From JBBITW01 sp037440525 (lineage in GTDB: Bacteria > Desulfobacterota > BSN033 > UBA1163): 10,923 nt of DNA. A program made the position numbers and the translations under genes. Below are positions 1 to 6,650 of the stretch, one piece after another. Numbering within the stretch: the stretch's first letter is position 1; each line of letters starts with the position of its first letter. The DNA lies in contig JBBITW010000124.1 in NCBI GenBank assembly GCA_037440525.1, positions 1 to 10,923 of the forward strand, given 5' to 3'. The notes below the pieces were generated by a model, which searched no databases, was not told where the DNA came from, and saw nothing but the letters and a program-made list of their open reading frames with translations.

Positions 1-1543
1 CAATTGGTGGGTAGAATGGAAACTCTGTCCCTGGATCTCCCCACTGAAGAATAAATTCTTTGAATCTTTCTTCCTTTCCAGAGGGCATTTGTATCCAATC
101 CCTTACAAATTCCTCTCTCAATTCTTTGGTTGGTAAGGGTGCCTGGGGTATCTGCCCTTCGATCTGGGTGATATTTCCCTTTTCCCCGGTAGCATACATA
201 AGGTAATAAAGAGGGTTTAGAACCCCTAATTTAATAACCATCTGTTCGTGTCTTTTAGTAGTATTATGGTCGTATGCCTCTGCTCCCCTACCAATCTGTC
301 GTGCTGCCCAGTAAACGCCATTTGCTAAAACATCTCCTATCCCTTCTCTTCTTACAATCCTATCAAGGAGCCAGAAAAACCTTCCCTCTTTATCAGAGGG
401 GATCCCTTCCATTTCATTTTGAGTAAGGATACCATTCTCAAAAAGTTCTATTGCAAAGGCCATCACCTGTGGAGTTGTAAATCCATCAACTCCATAATGC
501 TGGGCACGGGCAGCAATCTTTAGGCCGAAATCCAGATCATCTACCATTGCAGCCATTGTATAGGTTAATTTGGAATAGCATTTCATAACATAAGTGGGGA
601 AACCTGGTAATTGAAGAATTCCAGCACATCTATTTGGACAGTTATAACAGCTTATTAATCGTTTCCTTGATGATTCAAGAACCTCAGTCCACCTCTTTTC
701 AACCTCCCTTGTCCAGAAGTCTTTTCTTCGAACGCGGGCATGTCCCCAGGCGAAATTGGTTGTATGCCACTGTTCATCATGTAGCTCCATCTCTTTAATT
801 CCAATATTGCTTAAGATTGGAGGGACACCTTTGACTGGATTGTTACGCCTGTGGTCTATTACCTTCAATATTTCATCACATAGTTTCATGAATTCAGCCG
901 GACGGGCTATGTTTAAATCTTTGGTTCCACGAACAGCTATTGCCTTTAACCTTTTATCCCCCATAATTGCGCCTATTCCCAATCTACTGGCACTTCCCCT
1001 GTATGTTTCAACTGATGCAAAATAAACCCTATTTTCGCCTGCAAGCCCTATTGATAGTATCTGGGCCTTGGGTTCTTTCAGCTCCTCTCTGATAGATTCT
1101 GCGGTTTCATATGTACTTTTACCCAGAAGATGGGAGGCCTTGCGTATTTCTACCCTATCATTATTTATCCAAAGATAAACCCACTCTGGCGATTTACCAC
1201 TGATGATTATATTGTCATAACCTGCCTGCTTTAGTTCAGGTGCCCAAAAACCACCCATTATTGAGAATCCCATATAGAGGGTCTGAGGAGATACACCAGT
1301 GGATATTATAGTTCGGTTAAGACTTGGTGCAGATGTGCCAACAAGGAGTCCAGCGCTGAATATCAGGAGATTATCAGGGGAGAAGGGTTCAACCTCGGGA
1401 GAGACCCTATCCCATATAATCTTGGCATTTGTACCTAATCCTCCAAGGTAAACCTCAGTTAATCCAAAATCAGTCTCTACCCTTTTGATATCTCCCCGTG
1501 ATAGGTCAATTTCTAAATTAAAACCTGTCTCTGCGTACCTCAT
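1..1543 (-). CDS. Aldehyde ferredoxin oxidoreductase family protein (tungstopterin enzyme), C-terminus cut off by window edge
   Basis: Reading the minus strand from the ATG at 1543-1541 gives an open frame of 514 codons that leaves the window without a stop. An AGGAAGGG Shine-Dalgarno lies about 9 nt upstream, and the start 'MRYAETGF' fits the usual AOR N-terminus. The N-terminal domain shows the pterin-binding pattern around residues 76-116, with 'STGVSPQT', 'IMGGFWAPELKQAGYD' and 'IIISGKS'. Cys299, Cys302 and Cys306 form the C-x2-C-x3-C cubane motif of the family. A pterin-contact-like 'DDLDFGLK' follows near residue 335. The fourth cluster cysteine is not in the visible part. AOR enzymes interconvert aldehydes and carboxylates with ferredoxin. 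The long frame also allows a BamB-like member (class II benzoyl-CoA reductase), and the substrate is undetermined. No signal peptide is seen, so it is probably cytoplasmic. It lies 341 bp downstream of the heme-b/HdrD-like gene on the same strand, separated by an inverted-repeat element. Confidence 0.9.
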   Translation of the reverse strand, partial: MRYAETGFNLEIDLSRGDIKRVETDFGLTEVYLGGLGTNAKIIWDRVSPEVEPFSPDNLLIFSAGLLVGTSAPSLNRTIISTGVSPQTLYMGFSIMGGFWAPELKQAGYDNIIISGKSPEWVYLWINNDRVEIRKASHLLGKSTYETAESIREELKEPKAQILSIGLAGENRVYFASVETYRGSASRLGIGAIMGDKRLKAIAVRGTKDLNIARPAEFMKLCDEILKVIDHRRNNPVKGVPPILSNIGIKEMELHDEQWHTTNFAWGHARVRRKDFWTREVEKRWTEVLESSRKRLISCYNCPNRCAGILQLPGFPTYVMKCYSKLTYTMAAMVDDLDFGLKIAARAQHYGVDGFTTPQVMAFAIELFENGILTQNEMEGIPSDKEGRFFWLLDRIVRREGIGDVLANGVYWAARQIGRGAEAYDHNTTKRHEQMVIKLGVLNPLYYLMYATGEKGNITQIEGQIPQAPLPTKELREEFVRDWIQMPSGKEERFKEFILQWGDPGTEFPFYPPI

Positions 1544-1574
1544 ATTGATTTTCCCTTCCTAAATTAAGTGATTT

Positions 1575-1796
1575 TGAGGTCTCTGAAAAAATATTTAAAT
1601 CGAGTATTATAGACTGTGGAGGTGGGGTGGAAAAGCCTTCGAGCGGATACCCCTAATAGTTTAGCATTAATAATTAATACCCTGAAAATGCTTGTTTTTT
1701 TTAAAGCGATTGTAAGCAATCTACCTTCTTGATGTCCGCATTCGAAGGGTTTGGAACCCCATCTCCCCAGTCATTTCAGGACTTTTTCAGAGCTCA
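1575..1796. repeat. MITE-like inverted-repeat element between the heme-b/HdrD-like gene and the AOR gene
   Basis: The outer ends pair: TGAGGTCTCTGAAAAA at 1575-1590 against TTTTTCAGAGCTCA at 1783-1796. An inner pair also matches imperfectly: 1612-1647 (beginning GACTGTGGAGGTGGGGT) against the reverse complement of 1735-1772 (GACTGGGGAGATGGGGT). The core is AT-rich and carries no convincing gene. The 28 bases at 1732-1759 recur without mismatch at 9393-9420, so the right arm belongs to a dispersed family. Size (about 220 bp), terminal inverted repeats and lack of coding capacity fit a non-autonomous element. No clear target-site duplication could be identified. Confidence 0.6.
1606..1633 (-). 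promoter_or_regulatory. Candidate sigma70 promoter for the AOR-family gene
   Basis: On the minus strand a perfect TATAAT (1611-1606) lies about 60 nt upstream of the AOR start codon. A weak -35, TTTCCA (1633-1628), sits 16 bp further upstream. Transcription would start near 1599. The whole box lies inside the left arm of the inverted-repeat element at 1575-1796, so the element may supply this promoter. The prediction rests on the -10 match and position only; read-through from the upstream operon is the alternative. Confidence 0.4.
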
Positions 1797-1810
1797 TTTT
1801 CTATAAGAGT

Positions 1811-1837
1811 TCTAAATTGAGAATCGCTCAATTTAGA
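1811..1837 (-). terminator. Perfect hairpin downstream of the heme-b/HdrD-like gene (possible terminator or 3' stabiliser)
   Basis: CTAAATTGAG at 1812-1821 pairs perfectly with CTCAATTTAG at 1827-1836 around the 5-base loop AATCG. The flanking bases 1811 and 1837 add an eleventh pair. The hairpin begins 47 bases after the stop codon of the gene ending at 1885. The stem is AT-rich, and on the minus strand it is not followed by a clear run of U, so intrinsic termination would be weak. A role in mRNA 3'-end protection is equally possible. Confidence 0.35.
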
Positions 1838-1884
1838 TTTAAAATAATTTTTAAGAATTCTCAAATAAATAATTGAAGAAAAAT

Positions 1885-3921
1885 TTAAAGGGATTGTTCC
1901 ACAAGTTCACTCAGATCATAGGCAGACATGGTCTCTTCCTTGCCCCTCTCCTTAATACCATCTCCTAACATCGTAAGGCAATAAGGGCAGGCTGTTGCTA
2001 TTAACTCTGCCTTTATGCTAATGGCGTGGTCTGTCCGAACCTGATTGATTCGCGTTCCAATATGTTCCTCCATCCACATCCTTCCTCCACCTGCTCCACA
2101 GCAGAAACTTTTCCCATAATTCTGTTTCATCTCTATAAGTTTCGCTCCGGGAATGAGTTTGATAATCTTTCGTGGAGGCTCAAAGATTTGATTTGCTCTT
2201 CCAAGGTAGCAGGAATCATGATAGGTAATTACTTTGTTGATGGGTTTGGTGAGCTTTAAACCTCCATTTGCAAGAAGTTCGATTAGGAATTGAGTGTGAT
2301 GGATAACCTGAAACTCTCCCCCTAATTGGGGATATTCATTTTTTAGAATATGAAAGCAGTGCGGACATAGAGTAAGAATTTTTTTAACTCCATATCCTTT
2401 TAAGATTTCAATATTTGCTTCTGCTGTTGTCTGGTAGAGGTATTCATTGCCAATTCTTCGCGCAGGATCTCCACAGCATCCTTCTTCGTTGCCCAGAATA
2501 CCAAACCTGATACCACTTGCTTGAAGAATTTTTACCATGGATGTTGCAACCCTTTGATTTCGCGCATCAAAACTTCCAAAGCATCCTACCCAGAAGAGAT
2601 ATTCTGGGTTATCAACCTCATTAAAATTCTTTACTCCCAGCTCCTTTGCCCATTCAGCCCTTGTTCCTCGAGGAGCACCCCAGGGATTATTACTCCTTTC
2701 CAGATTCTTAAGGGTTAAGCGAACTTCAGGCGAATATTTTGTTTCTACAAGAACGAGGTAGCGGCGAAGATCAATGTTTCGAACGATCTGCTCAACATAA
2801 ACAGGGCAGGCCTCTTCGCATGCCATACAGGTAGTGCATGCCCAGAGTTCTTCTTCCTCCACTGTTGTTTCCATGATACCTTTTGGTTCACGTTGATCGG
2901 GAGGGGTGGAAAGGAGTTTTGGTCCTTCCTGCCAGAGATGATTTTTCAAATTCTGGGTAATTCTCCTTGGAGAAAGGGGTTTCCCTGTAAGATGGGCTGG
3001 ACAGACATCCTGGCATCTGCCACAGTTTGTACATGCCTCAAGGTCTAACAATTGCTTCCATGTATATTCCGAGATATCTCTCACACCAAAGGTTTCTGCC
3101 TCTTCAAAATTCGGGATTGGCAGCAGTATACCTTTCGTTTTTAGGGAACGAAAAAATATATTTATAGGTGAGAGAAATAAATGCTGTAAAGGAGTACGGC
3201 TAATAAAGAGATAGGCAAAGAATAAAAAGGCAGGGATTGCATGGATTAAGACCCTGTGCCAGATCAGAAGTTCGTTCAAGGGTGCATTTGGGAATATGAG
3301 GAAGAAATGAGAGATCAAATTGCTGATAGGTGCCCATGAAAGCCAATCCAGTGGTATTGTTGTTCCGGTAGTTGCAATCCTGTAACCTTTGACCAGATAT
3401 CCAGTTATTAAAAGTGTTATCCCCCAGACAAATATTAAAGTCCTTTCAGGTGTGGTCTCAAGGCGAGATGGCTTTATAATATATCTACGATAAATGGCCA
3501 TTAAACCACCAAGAATGACAAAAAGACCTCCAATCTCTGAGATAAATGAGGCATATTTAAAGATGACTTGAGGAGGAATGGTAAGTCCTACAGGATATGA
3601 GAAGAGTCTAACAATCTTGCCTAAAAAGACAAGAATGATTCCCCAGAGTATTAAAAAATGCATTAAACCAGGATAGGGTTCTCGCCAGAATCTCATATGG
3701 GCAAAAGTAACCGCCAAGAGTGTTTTGACCCTTTTAGCAATCTGATCGTATCTGTTTTCCTCTTTCCCAAGATGCCAGAGCCTGTAGTGCCTATGCCAAA
3801 AGCTTAAAGTAAAAATAGCCAAAAGAGCTATAAAAAGGATAAGAAAACCAATAATGATGGGTAAAAAGACTTTCATGATATATATTTCTTGAATGGTCCA
3901 GAAAAGATTTATAGAATTCAT
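1885..3921 (-). CDS. Heme-b / ferredoxin / double-CCG (HdrD-like) membrane FeS oxidoreductase
   Basis: This 678-residue protein joins three modules. Residues about 17-241 form five or six membrane helices of the NarI-like heme-b type; His88 in 'GLMHFL' and His222/His227 in 'IWHRVLIHAIP' are candidate heme ligands. A dicluster ferredoxin domain follows (Cys297/300/303/307 and Cys362/365/368/372). Two CCG domains end the protein: Cys447, Cys482-483, Cys519/522, then Cys571, Cys607-608, Cys645/648. This is the architecture of HdrD/GlpC/HmcF-like proteins and of the membrane oxidoreductases that link electron-transfer flavoprotein to menaquinone. It probably moves electrons between a cytoplasmic donor and the quinone pool. 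An AGGAAGG just upstream of 3921 supports this start; the internal Met16 has no such site. The stop is TAA. It is the last gene of the tight operon, 69 bp after the small membrane protein. No etfAB is visible, so its partner is unknown. Confidence 0.93.
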   Translation of the reverse strand: MNSINLFWTIQEIYIMKVFLPIIIGFLILFIALLAIFTLSFWHRHYRLWHLGKEENRYDQIAKRVKTLLAVTFAHMRFWREPYPGLMHFLILWGIILVFLGKIVRLFSYPVGLTIPPQVIFKYASFISEIGGLFVILGGLMAIYRRYIIKPSRLETTPERTLIFVWGITLLITGYLVKGYRIATTGTTIPLDWLSWAPISNLISHFFLIFPNAPLNELLIWHRVLIHAIPAFLFFAYLFISRTPLQHLFLSPINIFFRSLKTKGILLPIPNFEEAETFGVRDISEYTWKQLLDLEACTNCGRCQDVCPAHLTGKPLSPRRITQNLKNHLWQEGPKLLSTPPDQREPKGIMETTVEEEELWACTTCMACEEACPVYVEQIVRNIDLRRYLVLVETKYSPEVRLTLKNLERSNNPWGAPRGTRAEWAKELGVKNFNEVDNPEYLFWVGCFGSFDARNQRVATSMVKILQASGIRFGILGNEEGCCGDPARRIGNEYLYQTTAEANIEILKGYGVKKILTLCPHCFHILKNEYPQLGGEFQVIHHTQFLIELLANGGLKLTKPINKVITYHDSCYLGRANQIFEPPRKIIKLIPGAKLIEMKQNYGKSFCCGAGGGRMWMEEHIGTRINQVRTDHAISIKAELIATACPYCLTMLGDGIKERGKEETMSAYDLSELVEQSL

Positions 3922-3990
3922 ATTTCCTTCCTAATGCTGATTTCCTCACTCCTTCATCTACCCGGCGAGGATAGAAAAAGGTAGAGGGGA

Positions 3991-4212
3991 TTAGATCGAC
4001 AGACGAGGATAGAATGTCATCAAATGGGCGATAAAGAAGACAAGTGCCAGAGAGCCCATGATCATAAATACCCAGCAGATGAACCTTTTATATTTCTCTC
4101 CCAATCCAAGGTCAAGTGCTGTAAATTTTATCCCAAGAAATAAAGAATAGATAACTCCCATTAGAATAGCCACTTCTATAATAATAGCTACTGGTCTAAA
4201 CAGGTTCTCCAT
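3991..4212 (-). CDS. Small two-helix membrane protein of unknown function
   Basis: This 73-residue product is not one I recognise. It shows two hydrophobic spans, about residues 6-27 and 46-66, separated by a basic stretch (KYKR, residues 40-43), so it is probably a hairpin in the membrane with both termini on the same side. There are no cysteine clusters and no signal peptidase site; His63 in the second helix is the only potential heme-type ligand. A GAGGGAT Shine-Dalgarno precedes the ATG, and the gene starts 19 bp after the ferredoxin stop. Its place between the ferredoxin and the heme-b/HdrD-like gene suggests an accessory or anchoring subunit of the same complex. The spacing, RBS and clean membrane pattern argue that it is a real gene. 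Confidence 0.75.
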   Translation of the reverse strand: MENLFRPVAIIIEVAILMGVIYSLFLGIKFTALDLGLGEKYKRFICWVFMIMGSLALVFFIAHLMTFYPRLSI

Positions 4213-4231
4213 AATTATCCCTCGAAATAAG

Positions 4232-4744
4232 CTATGATTTCCTTTTTCCCCTTGACCTCCCCTCCGGAGCGATTTTTGAAAAAATAAAATGAGATTTAGT
4301 TCTACATGAAGGACAGAGATGAAATATGGATGATATCTCTTTATTCATAAAAAATTTTGTTTCCAGATTTTTGATCATGGCCTGAGGAAATATAGGAGTG
4401 CCACACTGTATACATTTTGAAATCTTATCTTGGAATAGAGGTTTCAACTTAATCTCTGTCTTTTTCTTCTGAGGTTCATGGCCAATCAATTTTATACAGT
4501 TTCCCGGGCACGATTCTTCACAAATACCACATGAATTGCAATTCTCATATTGGAAAAGGATTTGATAGGAATCTTTCCCGGAATCTAAATAAAGAATCAG
4601 AGCATTTGTGGGGCAGTCGATAGCACAGAGACCACAACCTGTGCATTTTTCTTTATCAAGGATGATGTTAACACAGCCATTTTTCATTGGTATTCTTAAA
4701 AATTCCCTTCGACTAATCATATTTTTTGATTTGAAACTTTTCAT
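4232..4744 (-). CDS. 2[4Fe-4S] ferredoxin with C-terminal four-cysteine (zinc-ribbon-like) knuckle
   Basis: The 170-residue protein has two complete [4Fe-4S] motifs: Cys34/37/40/44 ('CTGCGLCAIDC') and Cys69/72/75/79 ('CNSCGICEESC'). A separate C-terminal pair of CxxC motifs follows: Cys111/114 ('CIQCG') and Cys144/147 ('CPSC'). This last arrangement looks like a zinc ribbon or rubredoxin-like site. Near the N-terminus 'SRREFLR' (residues 11-17) resembles a Tat motif, but no hydrophobic stretch follows, so export is doubtful. The gene begins 2 bp after the NrfD stop; an AAAGGT inside the end of the NrfD gene is the likely RBS. It probably carries electrons between a soluble donor and the membrane proteins encoded on either side. 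The basic tail (GRSRGKRKS) may bind the membrane or a partner. Confidence 0.88.
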   Translation of the reverse strand: MKSFKSKNMISRREFLRIPMKNGCVNIILDKEKCTGCGLCAIDCPTNALILYLDSGKDSYQILFQYENCNSCGICEESCPGNCIKLIGHEPQKKKTEIKLKPLFQDKISKCIQCGTPIFPQAMIKNLETKFFMNKEISSIFHLCPSCRTKSHFIFSKIAPEGRSRGKRKS

Positions 4745-4746
4745 TT

Positions 4747-5943
4747 TTATACCTTTTTTACTAATTCTGTCGATTGATCTCCGATTTCACCAACAGGCAA
4801 TAATTCTAAATTTTTCAATCCCGAGAAGAAAAAAAGACCCATCAGGGTGAATATCCCGAGGGACATAAATGATTCAATGGCTGTAATAGGGAATGAGCCA
4901 GCCTCTCCCCAGATCCCTTCAATCTTCCCTGGAAATAATTTTAAAGGATATGCTGCTCCAGGAATAACAAGTGAAAATCTTTCTCCAAATATACCAATAA
5001 CAACCGAAAACGAAGCAACCAATATACCTTTAATACTCTTTTTAAGTTGAGGGTGTGACAGAAGGATAATGGGAAGGACATATCCAAGCCCCACCTGCAA
5101 TCCCCAGAATACCCAGGCATATGGTCCCGTAAAGAGCCAGATCACTGGTTCTCTATCCGTAGAATAGAGATGAGTAAGTTTATCCATAAAGACCATCACA
5201 GTGAGGATAATTATCAAAATTAGAAGTAATCTACTCAGTGAGAAGATGAGGTCTTTATTTAAATTCCTTTTTGTGAAATTAAATGTGGCTACTACGACAA
5301 TAATTAAAAGGGCAAGTCCGGAGGTCATGGCTGCGGCCAGAAATTCAAAGGGCTTGATAGGAGAAAAATAGATAGGTCGCGTAACAATAAACCCGAATAT
5401 TGCACCTGTCCCCATATGGACCAATGCTGCCCAGAAAACTGCAAGTATCCCTATTCCCTTTGTAATTCTATATTTCTCGGCAAAGATAGTCCCGAGATAG
5501 ACTATTCCGATTAGAAAATAACCTCCATAGAGGATTCCATTTATAGCAAACATCGAACGCATATTATTCAAGACGAAAAACATGAATAGTCGCCAGGATT
5601 TCTCAGGCCTTCCTAAGTCAAGGGCAATTCCAATCATTGCACCAAAGATTAGGATAATCGCTAAAAAGACCGCAAGCCTTGAAATGGGTCGATACTCTTC
5701 TTTTCCAAAGACATATGTTAAAGAGGAAAGTATGAGGGATCCGGCACTCAAACCGATAAGGTATATAGTAATAGTAATTGGCATTCCCCATGGAATGATA
5801 TTACTGGTTCCTAAGACATGGTGACCTGAGATATAGCTCGCCATAAAACAGATAAAACCGATAATTGTAAAGACCGCGAGAAGAAACATAAGTATTTTAA
5901 AATCTTTCGAATTCCCTTCAATCCTTGAAAAATTTAATTCCAT
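4747..5943 (-). CDS. NrfD/PsrC-family integral membrane quinone-interacting subunit
   Basis: This 398-residue protein has about ten hydrophobic spans (roughly residues 18-39, 55-79, 90-108, 127-153, 165-188, 200-220, 236-255, 269-292, 305-325 and 355-376). Family signatures include 'IIPWGMPITITIYLIGLSAG' in helix 2 and 'LDLGRPEK' at 109-115, as in NrfD, HybB, PsrC and Act-complex subunits. Such proteins anchor the periplasmic FeS/Mo subunits and exchange electrons with menaquinone without carrying heme. The RBS (TGAGGAAAT) overlaps the stop codon of the preceding FeS gene, indicating translational coupling. It is the third gene of the catalytic-FeS-NrfD triad. Confidence 0.94.
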   Translation of the reverse strand: MELNFSRIEGNSKDFKILMFLLAVFTIIGFICFMASYISGHHVLGTSNIIPWGMPITITIYLIGLSAGSLILSSLTYVFGKEEYRPISRLAVFLAIILIFGAMIGIALDLGRPEKSWRLFMFFVLNNMRSMFAINGILYGGYFLIGIVYLGTIFAEKYRITKGIGILAVFWAALVHMGTGAIFGFIVTRPIYFSPIKPFEFLAAAMTSGLALLIIVVVATFNFTKRNLNKDLIFSLSRLLLILIIILTVMVFMDKLTHLYSTDREPVIWLFTGPYAWVFWGLQVGLGYVLPIILLSHPQLKKSIKGILVASFSVVIGIFGERFSLVIPGAAYPLKLFPGKIEGIWGEAGSFPITAIESFMSLGIFTLMGLFFFSGLKNLELLPVGEIGDQSTELVKKV

Positions 5944-5953
5944 CGTAATTTCC

Positions 5954-6640
5954 TCATCTTAGAAGATAAAAGACCTTTGGTTTGGTATCCAAATTTTCCC
6001 GAAGTCTGACCCAATCTCTTGAAGCGATTAGGAGAGAAACTTCACTTTTTGGGTCATCCAGATCTCCAAAGGTTCTGGCGCCTGAAGGGCAATCTTCGAC
6101 GCAGGCAGGGACAACCTCTTTTCCTATTTTTTTCCCCTCCTTTATCCCCTGATCAATCCGATGAAAACAGAAGGAGCATTTCTCAACTACCCCATGAGTT
6201 CTTGTGGGGAATGGCCATTGGCCCCAAACGCTTCTTTCCGTAGGCATATCTTGCCGGTGATATTCTTTTTTCTCTTGTTCTTTACTGTTGAAACTTCTTG
6301 CCCCATAAGGACAGGCAACAATACAATATTTACATCCAATACACCTCCTGAAATCCTGGACAATGATACCATCTTCACGTCGGTAAGTGGCCTTAGCCGG
6401 ACATACGGTTACACATGGAGCATTGTCACAGTGCATACATGGCATGGGGATAAGTTCTGTATTAATTCGAGGATATTTACCATTTGTGACTGCTATAACC
6501 TTATTCCAGTAAATGTCCCTTCTCAATCTCTGCTCTTCAGGTGAGCCATGCGGGACATTATTTTCTGACTTACATGCTGTAGAACATGCCTGACAGCCAA
6601 CACATTTATCCAGGTCAATCACCATTCCCCATCTTGGCAT
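5954..6640 (-). CDS. Four-cluster FeS electron-transfer subunit (DmsB/PsrB/PhsB type)
   Basis: The 228-residue protein carries sixteen cysteines in the classic four-cluster pattern: Cys13/16/19/23, Cys68/71/76/80, Cys100/103/106/110 and Cys155/158/180/184. It starts 'MPRWGMVIDLDKCVGCQAC' with no signal peptide, so it is probably exported bound to the Tat-bearing catalytic subunit, as known for related dimers. It wires the Mo/W site to the NrfD subunit encoded directly downstream. A GGGGGC Shine-Dalgarno sits just before the ATG. The gap to the catalytic gene is 10 bp and that to NrfD is also 10 bp. Confidence 0.95.
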   Translation of the reverse strand: MPRWGMVIDLDKCVGCQACSTACKSENNVPHGSPEEQRLRRDIYWNKVIAVTNGKYPRINTELIPMPCMHCDNAPCVTVCPAKATYRREDGIIVQDFRRCIGCKYCIVACPYGARSFNSKEQEKKEYHRQDMPTERSVWGQWPFPTRTHGVVEKCSFCFHRIDQGIKEGKKIGKEVVPACVEDCPSGARTFGDLDDPKSEVSLLIASRDWVRLRENLDTKPKVFYLLR

Positions 6641-6650
6641 TTTGCCCCCT

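Noticed and set aside
756..1025. Plus-strand 89-codon open frame
   Set aside because: It lies wholly antisense inside the AOR-family gene, shows no RBS and no family features.
3966..4014. Direct repeat of CGAGGATAGAA (3966-3976 and 4004-4014) around the small membrane protein stop codon
   Set aside because: Only 11 bp and a single pair; a local duplication is possible but too little to interpret.
6161..6544. Plus-strand 127-codon open frame
   Set aside because: Antisense to the four-cluster FeS subunit, whose sixteen cysteines prove the opposite frame.
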